DNA of 40,366 bases, taken from NCBI GenBank assembly GCA_905479975.1, contig CAJQOS010000018.1:1-40366 (forward strand). Reading direction: 5' to 3'. Each line of letters opens with the position of its first letter. The stretch's first letter is position 1. Below the pieces are notes generated by a model that ran no database searches, had not been told where the DNA came from, and saw nothing but the letters and a program-made list of their open reading frames with translations. A program made the position numbers and the translations under genes. The DNA comes from an uncultured Puniceicoccaceae bacterium. GTDB lineage: Bacteria; Verrucomicrobiota; Verrucomicrobiia; Opitutales; Coraliomargaritaceae. This document shows positions 17,278-26,731 of this stretch, in pieces.

Positions 17278-17496
17278 GGGGCCGCCGGACTTCAAATCGC
17301 ACATAACTTAGGGATGGAATTCTCGCCGGACAAAGTCGATCCGGACGCATTCGGTTTCGGCGAGATGAAACTCTTCAGCCGCGGACGCTCGCGGAGAATC
17401 AGCAACCGTTTATCAAGCCGACAAAACCATTCAGGCTGAAGCGTGGCCCGAGTTCCTACTGGAATCCGCCGAACTCATGAATACGATGATACTCTG
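17278..17496 (+). pseudogene. Unrecognised gene remnant with a frame change
   Basis: From 17278 one plus frame is coding-like (GAAGLQIAHNLGMEF, then a run ending FGFGEMKLFSR) but then loses that character and stops near 17436. From about 17381 the next frame takes over (ADARGESATVYQADKTIQ, then WPEFLLESAELMNTMIL) and ends at TGA 17494-17496. The join reads naturally if one base changed near 17378-17381. I cannot name the family. It may have belonged to the same ancestral locus as the PAS gene before it or the SulP gene after it. Confidence 0.4.
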
Positions 17497-17547
17497 AAAG
17501 TTCTACTTGATCAAGGGCGCACTCTTTGTCTTGCTGCGCGCCCTACT

Positions 17548-17580
17548 CGCCAGCAGGTCTCCTGTTGGCGTTTCATTTTT
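17548..17580 (+). terminator. Terminator-like hairpin just upstream of the SulP gene
   Basis: A 10-pair stem (17548-17557 with 17561-17570, one G-T pair) with a TCT loop is followed by TTTCATTTTT. It ends only 10 bases before the ATG at 17591. It may terminate the decayed upstream gene, or act as an attenuator if the sulP transcript begins further upstream. Confidence 0.65.
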
Positions 17581-17590
17581 AGGCTGAACA

Positions 17591-19078
17591 ATGACAAAGA
17601 ACAAATATTTCCAAGAGTGGTTTTCGAATCCGCGTCGCGATGTGATCGCCGGCACGGTCGTTGCCCTTGCGCTCATCCCGGAGGCGATTGCCTTCTCAAT
17701 CATTGCGGGCGTGGACCCGAAAGTCGGTCTTTACGCGTCGTTCTGTATCGCCGTGGTGATCGCATTCGTCGGTGGTCGTTCGGGCATGATCTCGGCTGCA
17801 ACGGGTGCGATGGCGGTGCTGCTGGTCTCGCTGGTTCGCGACCACGGGCTGGAATACCTGCTCCCCGTCACGGTACTCACTGGACTCTTACAAATAGCGG
17901 CGGGTGCCTTTAAGTTAGGCAATCTGATGCGCTTCGTCTCACGATCCGTCGTGACGGGCTTCGTCAACGCGCTGGCGATCATCATCTTCATGGCGCAGTT
18001 GCCACAGTTCCATGATCAAGGACTGCTGATGTATGGCATGGTCGCCGCAGGTCTCGCGATCATCTACGGACTGCCACTCCTGACGACGGCGGTGCCTTCG
18101 CCACTGGTTTGTATTGTCGTGCTGACTGGCGTCTCGATGTCAATGGGACTCAGCGAAACGCTCAACACTGTCGGCGACATGGGCGACCTGCCCTCCACAC
18201 TGCCGATCTTTTTGCTGCCGGATGTGCCACTCACTTTAGAAACGCTGCAAATCATTTTCCCATTTGCGATCTCACTGGCCATTGTCGGCTTGCTCGAATC
18301 GTTGATGACTTCGACTATCGTCGATGACTTTACCGATACTTCGAGCAACAAGAACGTCGAGTGCACCGGCCAAGGTGTTGCTAATATCGTGTCTGGTTTC
18401 TTCGGTGGTATGGCTGGTTGCGCGATGATCGGGCAATCCGTGATCAATGTTCAATCCGGTGGCCGCGGGCGTCTCTCGACCTTTGCCGCGGGTATCATCC
18501 TGCTGATTCTGATCGTAGTGATGGGTGATTTGGTCAGCCAAATCCCGATGGCTGCTCTGGTGGCCGTGATGATCATGGTCTCGATCGGCACATTTAGCTG
18601 GTCATCGATCCGCGATCTGCGTGTGCACCACCGCACGTCCAGCGTCGTCATGCTCGCGACGGTGCTCACCACAGTGCTCAGCCACAATTTGGCGTATGGT
18701 GTGGGTGCCGGTGTATTGCTCAGCGCGCTGTTCTTTACCTACAAGGTGTCTGGTCAGCTCAATATCGCTTCAGAACTCGAAGTCTCGAAGAAAGCGCGCA
18801 CTTACACAGTGCGCGGTCAGCTGTTTTTCGTGTCGGCGAGTCGCTTTGCCGAGGCCTTTGATTTTCGCGAAGTAATCGACTCGGTGCGCATCGATGTCTC
18901 ACAGGCGCACTTCTGGGATTTGTCGGCAATTAACGCGCTCGACCGTGTTGTCTTGAAATTTCGCCGTGAAGGCACAGAAGTAGAGTTGTTCGGAATGAAC
19001 GAAGCGAGCCAGACCCTAGTTCTTGAAGTTGCCAAGTATGACAAACCCGGCGCAATGGATGAGACCGGAGGTCACTAA
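17591..19078 (+). CDS. SulP-family inorganic anion transporter with STAS domain
   Basis: The 495-residue protein has about 12-14 hydrophobic helices in the first 385 residues and a STAS domain in the last 100. The start of the transport domain carries the SulP signature region [20 protein letters not shown] and [20 protein letters not shown], and later [18 protein letters not shown]. The STAS part includes [15 protein letters not shown] and [20 protein letters not shown]. SulP proteins import sulfate, bicarbonate, or other anions. The compact size and N-terminus resemble BicA-like bicarbonate carriers, but substrate cannot be settled. The universal stress protein gene follows after 47 bases on the same strand, a common partnership that suggests regulation by Usp. 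Confidence 0.93.
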   Translation: MTKNKYFQEWFSNPRRDVIAGTVVALALIPEAIAFSIIAGVDPKVGLYASFCIAVVIAFVGGRSGMISAATGAMAVLLVSLVRDHGLEYLLPVTVLTGLLQIAAGAFKLGNLMRFVSRSVVTGFVNALAIIIFMAQLPQFHDQGLLMYGMVAAGLAIIYGLPLLTTAVPSPLVCIVVLTGVSMSMGLSETLNTVGDMGDLPSTLPIFLLPDVPLTLETLQIIFPFAISLAIVGLLESLMTSTIVDDFTDTSSNKNVECTGQGVANIVSGFFGGMAGCAMIGQSVINVQSGGRGRLSTFAAGIILLILIVVMGDLVSQIPMAALVAVMIMVSIGTFSWSSIRDLRVHHRTSSVVMLATVLTTVLSHNLAYGVGAGVLLSALFFTYKVSGQLNIASELEVSKKARTYTVRGQLFFVSASRFAEAFDFREVIDSVRIDVSQAHFWDLSAINALDRVVLKFRREGTEVELFGMNEASQTLVLEVAKYDKPGAMDETGGH

Positions 19079-19125
19079 ACCAGCCCCATTCACCATTAGT
19101 CATCACCCATTAGTCATTTATTAAT

Positions 19126-19980
19126 ATGCCAAACATACTTGCTTGCACCGACGGCTCCATCTACGCGTCCAGCGTTTACAATCACACAGCATGGGCTGCG
19201 GCAAAGATGTCCGCCTCCGTCCACGTGCTGCACATGCTCAACCCACACCACGAAGATCCGGTCAAGACTGATACCAGTGGCCGCATCGGTTTGGGCGTGA
19301 AACGTGCCTTGCTAGAGGAAATCGTCGAACTCGAAGCCGCCCGCGCGAAACTCGCACGCAAGCGTGGTGAAGCGATCCTCGCGGACGCCACCGCACAGCT
19401 CAATGCCGCTGACGTGAATGAGGTCGTCGCGGATCAAAAGCATGGCCGCCTCAGCGATTCGATCGATAGCTACGAGCGGGATGCAGATCTCGTTGTGATC
19501 GGCAAACGCGGCAATCATGCCGACTTCGCCGCTGGTCATATCGGTCACAATCTTGAACGCGTGGTGCGCAGTTGCAAACATCCAGTGCTCGTGACCTCCC
19601 GCGAGTTCACCAAGATGGAGAGCTTTGTGCTGGCCTTCGATGGCGGTAACAGCTCGAAGAAGGCAGTCGAATATGCCGCGAGCCATCCACTCTTAAAGGG
19701 CATGAAGTGCCACATTTTGAGCATTGGCAAAGGCAACGCGAAGCTCGAAGCCGCACTGTATGAGGCCAAACAGACATTGACAGACGCAGGATACGAGGTC
19801 AGCGCAGAGATACGTGATGGCGAGCCGGACAAAGTGATCGGCGAGGCCGTTGCCCAAGATCACATCGATCTGCTCGTCATGGGTGCCTACGGACACTCGC
19901 ATATACGACATCTTATAGTGGGTAGCACCACCACTGCTATGATTCGCACGGTTAAGATTCCCGTATTGCTATTCCGCTAA
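19126..19980 (+). CDS. Tandem universal stress protein (two UspA domains)
   Basis: The 284-residue protein contains two Usp domains, about 1-145 and 155-284. The second has a canonical ATP-binding loop ([20 protein letters not shown], matching G-x2-G-x9-G-S). The first has a similar but imperfect loop ([20 protein letters not shown]) with one residue too many, so it may not bind nucleotide. Tandem Usp proteins form pseudo-dimers in the cytoplasm. The position right after the SulP transporter suggests it senses energy state to control anion uptake; this is inference. The 47-base spacer contains a short direct repeat (CATTAGTCAT twice). The galactose mutarotase gene follows after 23 bases. Confidence 0.92.
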   Translation: MPNILACTDGSIYASSVYNHTAWAAAKMSASVHVLHMLNPHHEDPVKTDTSGRIGLGVKRALLEEIVELEAARAKLARKRGEAILADATAQLNAADVNEVVADQKHGRLSDSIDSYERDADLVVIGKRGNHADFAAGHIGHNLERVVRSCKHPVLVTSREFTKMESFVLAFDGGNSSKKAVEYAASHPLLKGMKCHILSIGKGNAKLEAALYEAKQTLTDAGYEVSAEIRDGEPDKVIGEAVAQDHIDLLVMGAYGHSHIRHLIVGSTTTAMIRTVKIPVLLFR

Positions 19981-20003
19981 AATCCCCTTTTTTGCGCCCC
20001 GAC

Positions 20004-21050
20004 ATGAGTATTGCAACAAAGCCATTCGGCACATTACCAACAGGTGAAGCGGTTAGCCTCTTCACGCTTACGAATAAAAACGGCCTTTCCGCCAAAGTCA
20101 CCAACTACGGTGGCATTCTGGTCGCACTCCATGTGCCAGATCGTGCGGGCAAGCTGGCCGATGTGGTGCTGGGCAAAGATACACTCAAAGATTATGTCGC
20201 AGGACATCCTTACTTCGGTGCTACCACTGGTCGCGTCGCAGGTCGTATCTCCGGTGCCACATTTACATTGGAGGGTAAAACCTACCCACTTGCAGCGAAC
20301 AACGGCCCCAACTGCCTCCATGGCGGACTTCAGGGCTACGACAAACTCGTCTGGGCCGCAGAAACGATCAACGACCACGGCGTCGATAAACTGCGCCTCT
20401 CGATCACGGATCCTGATGGCAGCAACGGTTTTCCCGGCACCGTCGAATGCACCGTCACTTACGCCTTGCTCGATGATAATACCCTCGAAATCGCCTATAC
20501 CGCTTCGACGGACAAGACCACGCCGTTCAATCTGACCAATCACTCGTATTTCAATCTCAAGGGCGCTGGCAAGCACGATGTGCTCGGCCATGAGGTGCAG
20601 ATCTTTGCCGACTCTGTCGCGACAATTGATGCCGATGCGACCCTGCAAGGGCGCCGTGATCCCGTGATCGCTGGTTTCAACGACTACCGCGAGCCGGTGT
20701 TATTGAGCAGCCGCGAGCTGAATATCAACAACGCCGATATTCATTTCTTTTTGGATAATGACCGCACCAAGCTGCCGAAATCCGCCGCAGTCGTTCACGA
20801 GCCGAAATCCGGACGTTTAATGGAAGTCTTCACGACCGAGCCAGGCGTGCAATTCTATGCAGGGCTCTTTCTATCTGTCGATGCCCCTGAAGTTGGCAAA
20901 GGCGGAGTCGTTTACCCACGCATGGGTGGATTCTGCCTAGAAACTCAGGACTACGCAGACAGCGTCACCTTCCCTGATATGGGCGGCGCGATCCTCAAGC
21001 CTGAGGAGACATTCACCTCGACAACACTCTACCGCTTTAGCACCAAGTAG
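20004..21050 (+). CDS. galM: Galactose mutarotase (aldose 1-epimerase)
   Basis: The 348-residue protein interconverts alpha and beta anomers of aldoses such as galactose. The family fold is clear: [17 protein letters not shown] near the N-terminus, [19 protein letters not shown] with a substrate His, [12 protein letters not shown] with the catalytic His, [10 protein letters not shown], the ring region [10 protein letters not shown] and the terminal [12 protein letters not shown] with the catalytic Glu. ATG 20004 is used; a TTG at 19992 in the same frame is less likely. The gene is 23 bases after the usp gene and may be cotranscribed, although no functional link is obvious. No other galactose genes are in the window. 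Confidence 0.93.
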   Translation: MSIATKPFGTLPTGEAVSLFTLTNKNGLSAKVTNYGGILVALHVPDRAGKLADVVLGKDTLKDYVAGHPYFGATTGRVAGRISGATFTLEGKTYPLAANNGPNCLHGGLQGYDKLVWAAETINDHGVDKLRLSITDPDGSNGFPGTVECTVTYALLDDNTLEIAYTASTDKTTPFNLTNHSYFNLKGAGKHDVLGHEVQIFADSVATIDADATLQGRRDPVIAGFNDYREPVLLSSRELNINNADIHFFLDNDRTKLPKSAAVVHEPKSGRLMEVFTTEPGVQFYAGLFLSVDAPEVGKGGVVYPRMGGFCLETQDYADSVTFPDMGGAILKPEETFTSTTLYRFSTK

Positions 21051-21259
21051 CGCGGGGATGCGTTGTGCCCAGTGGAATCGTATCTTCGTCTCTAGGTTCA
21101 TCGAGTTCTCCTTCCTCGCTTGCAGCTTTAACAAACGTTCAGTGTCTCTGAGCAACACAACGTAAAGCTCTGCCAGTGCATATTAGCTCATTCAAAAAGC
21201 ACTGAGAGTGTCACGCGACTCATATAACCATGGAGCGCATGACTTGCAGTCGCTTAGAG

Positions 21260-21309
21260 CTACCCGCCTTGTTTAAGGAGGGGGTGGATCGCAAAGCGAG
21301 ACGGGGTAG
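21260..21309 (-). repeat. Palindromic intergenic repeat, left copy of an inverted pair
   Basis: The 50-base unit begins CTACCC and ends GGGTAG, so it has short terminal inverted repeats. Inside, CGATCCACCCCCTCCTT (minus strand) and CGTCTCG match the element at 21363-21411 in the opposite orientation. It looks like a REP/MITE-type non-coding repeat. Confidence 0.65.
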
Positions 21310-21362
21310 TTTTAGCAGCTATTTCAGCTCAAGATTCAATAAATAGCTTCGGATCAACAGAG

Positions 21363-21411
21363 AACCCTTCCGTCTCGGCAGACCGAGCCACCTTCCCTTG
21401 GTAAGGGAAGG
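21363..21411 (+). repeat. Palindromic intergenic repeat, right copy of an inverted pair
   Basis: The unit has CCGTCTCGGCAGACCGAG followed by CCTTCCCTTGGTAAGGGAAGG, so it contains two nested hairpins. It shares CCGTCTCG, a CCACC block and the AAGG end with the element at 21260-21309, which is inverted relative to it. A spurious small minus-strand open frame overlaps it. Confidence 0.65.
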
Positions 21412-21592
21412 AGCTCCCTGAAAGAGGGATTTAATATGCAATGCCATTGTGCAAAAGCTGCACGCTACGAAAATCCGATGTTGAATAACATTGGCAGCGT
21501 GCCGGTATGCCGCCATTCACTTCTTTTTTTGAAAATTCAGACCGTCGATCGACGAGGATCAATTTTCGCCAAACTTTCCTCTCTTTCCTTCA

Positions 21593-21620
21593 TCCGCTAT
21601 TAGCCATCCGCTATTAGCCA
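21593..21620. repeat. 14-base tandem duplication upstream of uup
   Basis: CATCCGCTATTAGC occurs twice in direct tandem, about 40 bases before the uup start, and is followed by a third CATC. It may be a slippage product in the uup leader. Confidence 0.8.
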
Positions 21621-21656
21621 TCAACTCTTCGCCATCGTCGAAGAGTCAATTCTACC

Positions 21657-23552
21657 ATGGCTCTCCTTACTTACAGAAATCTTACCGTCTCCTTTGGCGG
21701 GCCACGCCTGCTAGACAACGCCGGAATCACGGTCGAGAAGCGTGAGCGCATTTGCCTGATTGGCCGTAATGGTGAGGGTAAATCGACCCTCCTGCGTATC
21801 ATCGACGGCGAAATCAAACCAGACGCTGGCGAGATCGAAGCCATTCCCGGCCTACGTATTGGTAAACTCGATCAAGAAGTGCCACCGCATCTCGAAGGCA
21901 CTGTATTTGAAATCGTCGCCGACGGTCTCGGCCCTGCGGCCAAAGTCGTGGCGGAATACCACCGGCTCGTGCACGAATATGACGAGAACCATGACGAAGC
22001 TATTGCTGCACGTCTGGATGACCTGCAGGAAGAGCTGGACCGCACCGACGGTTGGACGCTAGAGCACAAAGTCGAAAACATCCTCAACCGCGTGGAACTC
22101 GACGGCGATGCCCTGTTCTCCTCGCTTTCAGGTGGCAACAAGCGCCGCGCCCTACTCGCTCGTGCGCTCACCGCCGAGCCACACATCCTGCTGCTCGACG
22201 AGCCAACCAATCATCTGGACATCCCTGGTATCCGCTGGCTGGAAGAATTCCTGCGCAAGGCCGACATTTCGCTGCTCTTCGTCTCACACGACCGTGCCTT
22301 TATCCGTCGCGTCGCCAATCGCATCATCGATCTGGATCGCGGCCAGCTCACCTCATGGAACTGCGATTACGATACCTACCTGCAACGCAAGGCCGACCTC
22401 CTCGCAGGTGAAGCCAAGCAACAAGCCGTCTTCGACAAGAAACTAGCCGAAGAAGAAGTCTGGATTCGCAAAGGCATCCAGGCGCGCCGCACTCGCAACG
22501 AAGGCCGTGTGCGTTCGCTGCAGAAGATGCGCCTAGAGCGCGCTAAACGCCGCAACATCATCGGCACGTCCTCGCTCAGCGTGAATGAGGGCCAGTTGTC
22601 CGGCCGCAAGGTCATTGCCGTCGACAACATCAGCTACGATTGGGGCAACAAGCCGCTCATTCAGGATTTCTCCACCGTCATTTGGCGTGGCGACAAGATC
22701 GGCATCGTCGGCCTGAACGGCTCAGGCAAGACCACCCTGCTCAACCTGTTGCTGGAAAAGTTGCAGCCGCAGCAAGGCTCCGTCACCGCCGGCACCAAGC
22801 TCGAAGTCGCGTATTTCGACCAACACCGCGCCCAGCTCGATGAAAAGCTCTCTGTGGCCGAAAACGTCAGCCCGTATGGCGAAATGGTCACGATCAATGG
22901 CCGACCGCGCCATATCATCACTTATTTGCAGGACTTTCTGTTCACTCCGCAAACCGCACGCTCACCGATTACCAAACTGTCTGGTGGTGAACGCGCCCGC
23001 CTACTGTTGGCACGCCTCTTCCTGCAGCCCGCCAACGTATTGGTGCTCGATGAGCCGACCAATGACCTCGACATCGAAACCGTCGAGCTCCTCGAAGAGC
23101 GCCTACTCGACTACGACGGCACCCTCCTACTCGTCAGTCACGACCGTAGCTTTCTCGATAACGTTGTCACCAGCACAGTCGCCCTCGAAGGCGACGGCCT
23201 CGTGACCGAATATAATGGTGGTTGCGAAGACTGGCTGGAGCAATTCGAGGCCCGAAAAGCAGCCGAAGCACTTGCAGCCAAGGCACCCGCACCCGTTGCA
23301 ACAGTCGCGGCTCCGGTTCCCGTCGCCGCACCCGCACGCAAGCTGACCAATAAGGAGCGCGAGGCCCTCAAGACCTTACCAGGCTTAATTGAAAAGCTCG
23401 AAGCCGAGCACACCACTCTCAGCGAGAAAATGGCCAGCGCGGAATACTATCAGGACAAGAGCAACGACCTCAGCGGCGATGCCGCAAAGCTAGAAAAGCT
23501 GGAGGCCGACACGCTCGACGCTTACGAGCAATTGGAAGCGCTGGAGGGCTGA
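21657..23552 (+). CDS. uup: ABC-F ATPase Uup
   Basis: The 631-residue cytosolic protein has two ABC ATPase domains and no membrane segment. Domain 1 shows [26 protein letters not shown] and [11 protein letters not shown]; domain 2 (from about 325) shows [25 protein letters not shown] and [12 protein letters not shown] charged linker joins them ([20 protein letters not shown]). The C-terminal 70 residues form the Uup coiled-coil ([20 protein letters not shown]) after an Ala/Pro/Val-rich spacer. Uup acts on ribosomes and affects precise excision of transposons and DNA-branch processing in Escherichia coli. The ATG at 21657 has no clear Shine-Dalgarno. A palindromic doublet begins 8 bases after the stop. 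Confidence 0.93.
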   Translation: MALLTYRNLTVSFGGPRLLDNAGITVEKRERICLIGRNGEGKSTLLRIIDGEIKPDAGEIEAIPGLRIGKLDQEVPPHLEGTVFEIVADGLGPAAKVVAEYHRLVHEYDENHDEAIAARLDDLQEELDRTDGWTLEHKVENILNRVELDGDALFSSLSGGNKRRALLARALTAEPHILLLDEPTNHLDIPGIRWLEEFLRKADISLLFVSHDRAFIRRVANRIIDLDRGQLTSWNCDYDTYLQRKADLLAGEAKQQAVFDKKLAEEEVWIRKGIQARRTRNEGRVRSLQKMRLERAKRRNIIGTSSLSVNEGQLSGRKVIAVDNISYDWGNKPLIQDFSTVIWRGDKIGIVGLNGSGKTTLLNLLLEKLQPQQGSVTAGTKLEVAYFDQHRAQLDEKLSVAENVSPYGEMVTINGRPRHIITYLQDFLFTPQTARSPITKLSGGERARLLLARLFLQPANVLVLDEPTNDLDIETVELLEERLLDYDGTLLLVSHDRSFLDNVVTSTVALEGDGLVTEYNGGCEDWLEQFEARKAAEALAAKAPAPVATVAAPVPVAAPARKLTNKEREALKTLPGLIEKLEAEHTTLSEKMASAEYYQDKSNDLSGDAAKLEKLEADTLDAYEQLEALEG

Positions 23553-23559
23553 TGATAAA

Positions 23560-23618
23560 GTAGAGGCGGCATCTTGCCGCTTTTCATTTCCAACAACGCG
23601 GCTAGAAGCCGCTTCTAC
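23560..23618. repeat. Doublet of palindromes with terminal inverted repeats
   Basis: The 59-base element starts GTAGAGGCGGC and ends GCCGCTTCTAC, giving an imperfect 11-base terminal inverted repeat. It contains two hairpins, GCGGCA-TCT-TGCCGC and GCGGCT-AGA-AGCCGC. The first is almost identical (reverse strand) to the hairpin at 16654-16674. This is a BIME/REP-like arrangement placed directly after uup. Confidence 0.75.
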
Positions 23619-23667
23619 TTGAGTCACTTTCAAGAATCCGGATATTAAACGTTCATTGCTTCGCCAT

Positions 23668-23688
23668 CTCCGACAGACCTACGTCGGG
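23668..23688. repeat. Short palindrome in the spacer before the kinase-like gene
   Basis: CTCCGAC and GTCGGGG enclose a 7-base loop (AGACCTA). It could be another member of the dispersed palindromes, or part of the leader of the following gene. Confidence 0.4.
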
Positions 23689-23836
23689 GTTAAAAGAAGC
23701 ACCCGAGTCAGTGGCCTGTCCCCTTACTACCCGTAATTCTGGATTGCAAAATCTGGCCAACCGTTTATTGTGTTTACAAGCTCTCAAGCTTGGGGGCTGT
23801 CTGCCAACATAACCCCAAAAAGAGAAAGCCAAAGCC

Positions 23837-24538
23837 ATGAATGATAACGCCACATTCAGCGAATGCTGCAGCTATGTTGCTGCGCTAGTGCAAGAACACG
23901 CCGTCCCCAAAGATACACATACGCCGTCGGCGATCACCATCTCGCGGCAAGCAGGTGCGCGTGGTCGAAGTATTGGTAAGAAGCTGAAAGAGAAACTACG
24001 CGCCGACTCCCCCAAAGATGCCGTGCCGTGGACATTCTTCGACGAGAACCTAGTGGAGGAAGTACTCAAAGATCATGATCTCCCCACCAACTTGGAGAAA
24101 TTCATGCCGGATGACGCCGTCAACGAATACAGTAGCATTGTTAACGAAATCCTAGGGCGTCACCCGTCACTCTGGACACTGTTTGAAGACACCACTCAAA
24201 CGATGCTGCGACTCTGCCGCGTAGGACATTGCATCCTCGTTGGACGCGGTGGCAATAAAGTCGCCGAAAGTCTCTCGAATGTGACACGCGTGCGCTTTGT
24301 CGGGACCCATGCACGTTGCATGCAGCAAATGGTCACAGTCCACGGCATGTCGATCGACGAAGCCAAGCGTTTCATCAAAAAAGAGGATCGTGCTCGCCAA
24401 CGCTATATGAAGAGCCACTTCAATTGTAACGTCGATGATCCACACCAATACGATTTAGTCATCAACACTGATAACTACACCGACGAAGCCGTGGCGGAAA
24501 TGATCATCGCCGCCGTCGAAGCCAGAAAAATGAAGTAG
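23837..24538 (+). CDS. Cytidylate-kinase-like protein (Cytidylate_kin2 type)
   Basis: The 233-residue protein matches the family typified by PF13189. It has the P-loop region ITISRQAGARGRSIGKKLKE (about 33-52), FFDENLVEEVLKDH, VGHCILVGRGGNKVAESL, VRFVGTHARCMQQMV and a C-terminal DLVINTDNYTDEAVAEMIIA. The GARG form of the P-loop replaces the usual GSGKS of true cytidylate kinases, as is normal for this family, so nucleotide kinase activity is not assured. It stands alone between the uup repeat element and the flavoprotein gene. It would be cytosolic; the substrate is unknown. Confidence 0.85.
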   Translation: MNDNATFSECCSYVAALVQEHAVPKDTHTPSAITISRQAGARGRSIGKKLKEKLRADSPKDAVPWTFFDENLVEEVLKDHDLPTNLEKFMPDDAVNEYSSIVNEILGRHPSLWTLFEDTTQTMLRLCRVGHCILVGRGGNKVAESLSNVTRVRFVGTHARCMQQMVTVHGMSIDEAKRFIKKEDRARQRYMKSHFNCNVDDPHQYDLVINTDNYTDEAVAEMIIAAVEARKMK

Positions 24539-24554
24539 CCCTCTGGCATTCGTA

Positions 24555-24578
24555 GTCAGGTTGCTTTAGCTGCCTGAC
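24555..24578. repeat. Hairpin with the GCTTTAGCTGCC core
   Basis: GTCAGG and CCTGAC flank TTGCTTTAGCTG 17 bases after the kinase-like gene. The core (24561-24575) shares 13 of 15 bases or more with both arms of the 1201-1292 inverted repeat, 23 kb away. A second overlapping hairpin (CCTGACCGATCAGG) follows directly. Confidence 0.65.
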
Positions 24579-24704
24579 CGATCAGGCAAGTGATAGCGAG
24601 CGACCACAGCGGGCAGCCTCTTAAAGAAAGCGGCCGACACCATCATACCGCGACATTCTAGTATTGTCTGCCACTCGGCCATACGCCAAGGCTAGGAGAT
24701 CGCT

Positions 24705-26030
24705 ATGACGACCTCCAACGACACATCCCACGCTCCCAAGCAAATCGCCATCATCGGCGGCGGCGCAGGCGGTTTCTTTGCCGCCATCACCGCAGCTGAG
24801 ACTGATCCAACGGCAGTTGTTACGATTTACGAGCGCAGTCAGCAAACGCTCAGCAAGGTCAAGATTTCCGGCGGTGGCCGCTGCAACGTCACCCACAGTT
24901 GCTTCGATCCGGCAAAGCTGGCCAGCCACTACCCGCGCGGCGCACGCGAACTACGCGGTGCGTTTCATCGCTGGCAACCGCAAGACACCATCAACTGGTT
25001 CTCCGAGCGCGGCGTCACGCTCAAGACCGAAGGCGACGGACGCATGTTTCCCGATACCGACGACTCGCAAACCATCATCGATTGCTTTCACGAGACAGCC
25101 CGCAACGCAGGTGCTAAGTTACACAAAGGCATTGGCCTAAAAGGTCTCAGCCAATGTGCTGACGGCACATTCACTCTAGAGCTCACAAACGACACCTCAA
25201 CACGCGCCGACGCCGTTTGCATCGCCACTGGCTCACTCAAAGCCTCGCCACTCACCCGAGCACTCGAAGCCCTCGGGCATACGATCGAGCCACTGGCGCC
25301 CTCCCTCTTTGCTTTTAATGTCGCCGACAGCCGCACGCACGGACTTTCAGGTCTGTCTGTGCAAACCGCCAGCGTTTCAGTCGTCCCTAGCGCCGGAACC
25401 ACCAAGAAAAAGGCGAAGCCACAAACCGGCCCGATTCTAATCACGCATCGCGGCTTCAGCGGCCCCGCGATCCTACGGCTCTCCGCATGGGAGGCCCGCA
25501 GCCTACAGGAGCAGAAGTATCACTTCGACATCGCGATCAATTGGCTCGGCGACCAAACCGAAAACCAAGTGCGCGAGCAATTTGACAAGTTACGCAAGCA
25601 CAACGGCCGCACGCTGGTGCGCAGTAAAGTCTTCGAAACCATCCCCCGCCGCCTCTGGGAGCGTATCGTCGAATCCGCCGAAATCGGCGAAGACACCCCA
25701 TGGTCGCAGCTTTCCAAAAAGATCGAAACGAAGCTCATCGATGAACTCATCGCCGCGAAGTTTAGTATTCAAGGGAAGACTACCAACAAACTAAAGGTCA
25801 ATGATTCACTTGTAGCAAAAGGTATGAAAAAAGAGGTGCCTGCGGAGTTTGTGACAGCAGGCGGTATTTGCAGGAGGGAAATCGACTTTCGAACAATGGA
25901 AAGCAAGATTGTGCCGAACCTCTATTTTGCTGGTGAGATCATAGACATTGATGGAATTACAGGAGGCTTTAACTTTCAAGCCGCATGGACCGGAGGGAGA
26001 ATCGCTGGACTAGCGATGGCAGATTCGTAG
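24705..26030 (+). CDS. HI0933/BaiN-type NAD(P)/FAD-dependent oxidoreductase
   Basis: The 441-residue flavoprotein has an N-terminal Rossmann motif IAIIGGGAGGFFAAI (about 13-27), the family hallmark LSKVKISGGGRCNVTH, GVTLKTEGDGRMFPDTDD, PLAPSLFAFNV, an inserted domain around 200-330 and the closing FAGEIIDIDGITGGFNFQAA, WTGGRIAGLAM. HI0933-type proteins bind FAD; some reduce bile-acid or other enone substrates, but for most the reaction is unknown. This gene has one of the few clear Shine-Dalgarno sites in the window (AGGAG, 7 bases before ATG 24705). Its 3' end slightly overlaps the last degenerate codons of the decayed hydrolase on the other strand. Confidence 0.9.
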   Translation: MTTSNDTSHAPKQIAIIGGGAGGFFAAITAAETDPTAVVTIYERSQQTLSKVKISGGGRCNVTHSCFDPAKLASHYPRGARELRGAFHRWQPQDTINWFSERGVTLKTEGDGRMFPDTDDSQTIIDCFHETARNAGAKLHKGIGLKGLSQCADGTFTLELTNDTSTRADAVCIATGSLKASPLTRALEALGHTIEPLAPSLFAFNVADSRTHGLSGLSVQTASVSVVPSAGTTKKKAKPQTGPILITHRGFSGPAILRLSAWEARSLQEQKYHFDIAINWLGDQTENQVREQFDKLRKHNGRTLVRSKVFETIPRRLWERIVESAEIGEDTPWSQLSKKIETKLIDELIAAKFSIQGKTTNKLKVNDSLVAKGMKKEVPAEFVTAGGICRREIDFRTMESKIVPNLYFAGEIIDIDGITGGFNFQAAWTGGRIAGLAMADS

Positions 26031-26034
26031 CGAC

Positions 26035-26731
26035 GGCTGCTATTAGCGTTCAGGGCTGCATCATCCGCAAAGAAGAATTTGTAACAGCTGGCGATGGTGG
26101 AGACCTGAAGCTCTCGATAGTCCGATGTGCTGAGAACGAGAGAATTCGCCTTCTCACTCAACTCAGCTGCCCAAAAGGTATCCACAGAAGCGCCATTCAC
26201 AGCATTTCATCTAATAAGTGGTGCCTTTTGACCAATTTCTAGTGATGGCAAAGAAGCCTAAGCCATAATTGGAGTCCCCCGATGCCTCATGCATTTTTTC
26301 AAAGTCTTTTCTTTTGATTCCCAAGGCGTTACCCGGTTTGAACTGCATGTGAAAAATGCAAAACTTCGCGAAGTCCTCCATGGAGGGATGTATGCCACCT
26401 CCTGGTGCTGTCAGCTGCGGACTCGAACCTCGTTGTAGACTTCTAAGGGGCGTCGTGTTGCCCATCTGCAAAGGCTTCAAGAGCAGCTCTTCCATCATCG
26501 ATTCCCAAGTCTGATCCATCTCCTTTTCAATCATAGATGCGGCAATGTAAGGCCCCGCGTTAGAATATTCGAAATCCTCTCCTGGCTTAAATATCGGATT
26601 TCCTCAGTAACGATTCTCAGTAATTCATATCTTTGTTCCCTTGGAGTGCCTTCGAATTCACGAGCCTGCACGTATTCTTTTGACCTCCAAAAGTCATTCA
26701 TCCCTGGCGCGCCAGCCATATGGTTCAGCAA
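26035..26731 (-). pseudogene. Decayed beta-lactamase-family serine hydrolase
   Basis: Read right to left, three frames join into one class-C beta-lactamase-like protein. The first part (26731 down to about 26605) gives LNHMAGAPGMNDFWRSKEYV and onward. A one-base loss near 26600 shifts the frame; the next part gives KPGEDFEYSNAGPYIAAS, with the YSN catalytic Tyr motif, then MIEKEMDQTWESMMEELLLK and GGGIHPSMEDFAKF. A stop after NWSKGTTY (26211) marks a second shift, after which NAVNGASVDTFWAAELSEKA and a tail run to about 26035. The SxxK nucleophile region before LNHMAG is missing and a TGA precedes it. The HxG motif is not recognisable. The gene is dead by at least three lesions. Confidence 0.85.

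Larger units (their letters stand above)
21051..21656. other. Intergenic region rich in repeats, no gene
   Basis: These 606 bases between galM and uup hold the inverted pair of palindromic elements (21260-21309 and 21363-21411), a CGTCGATCGACG palindrome flanked by GAAAATT/AATTTTC arms (21531-21567) and a 14-base tandem duplication (21593-21620). The remainder shows nothing I can interpret. Confidence 0.7.

Noticed and set aside
21319-21516. 65-residue minus-strand open frame before uup
   Set aside because: It is created by the palindromic repeat (GAPSLTKGRWLGLPRRKG style) and is a common spurious annotation.
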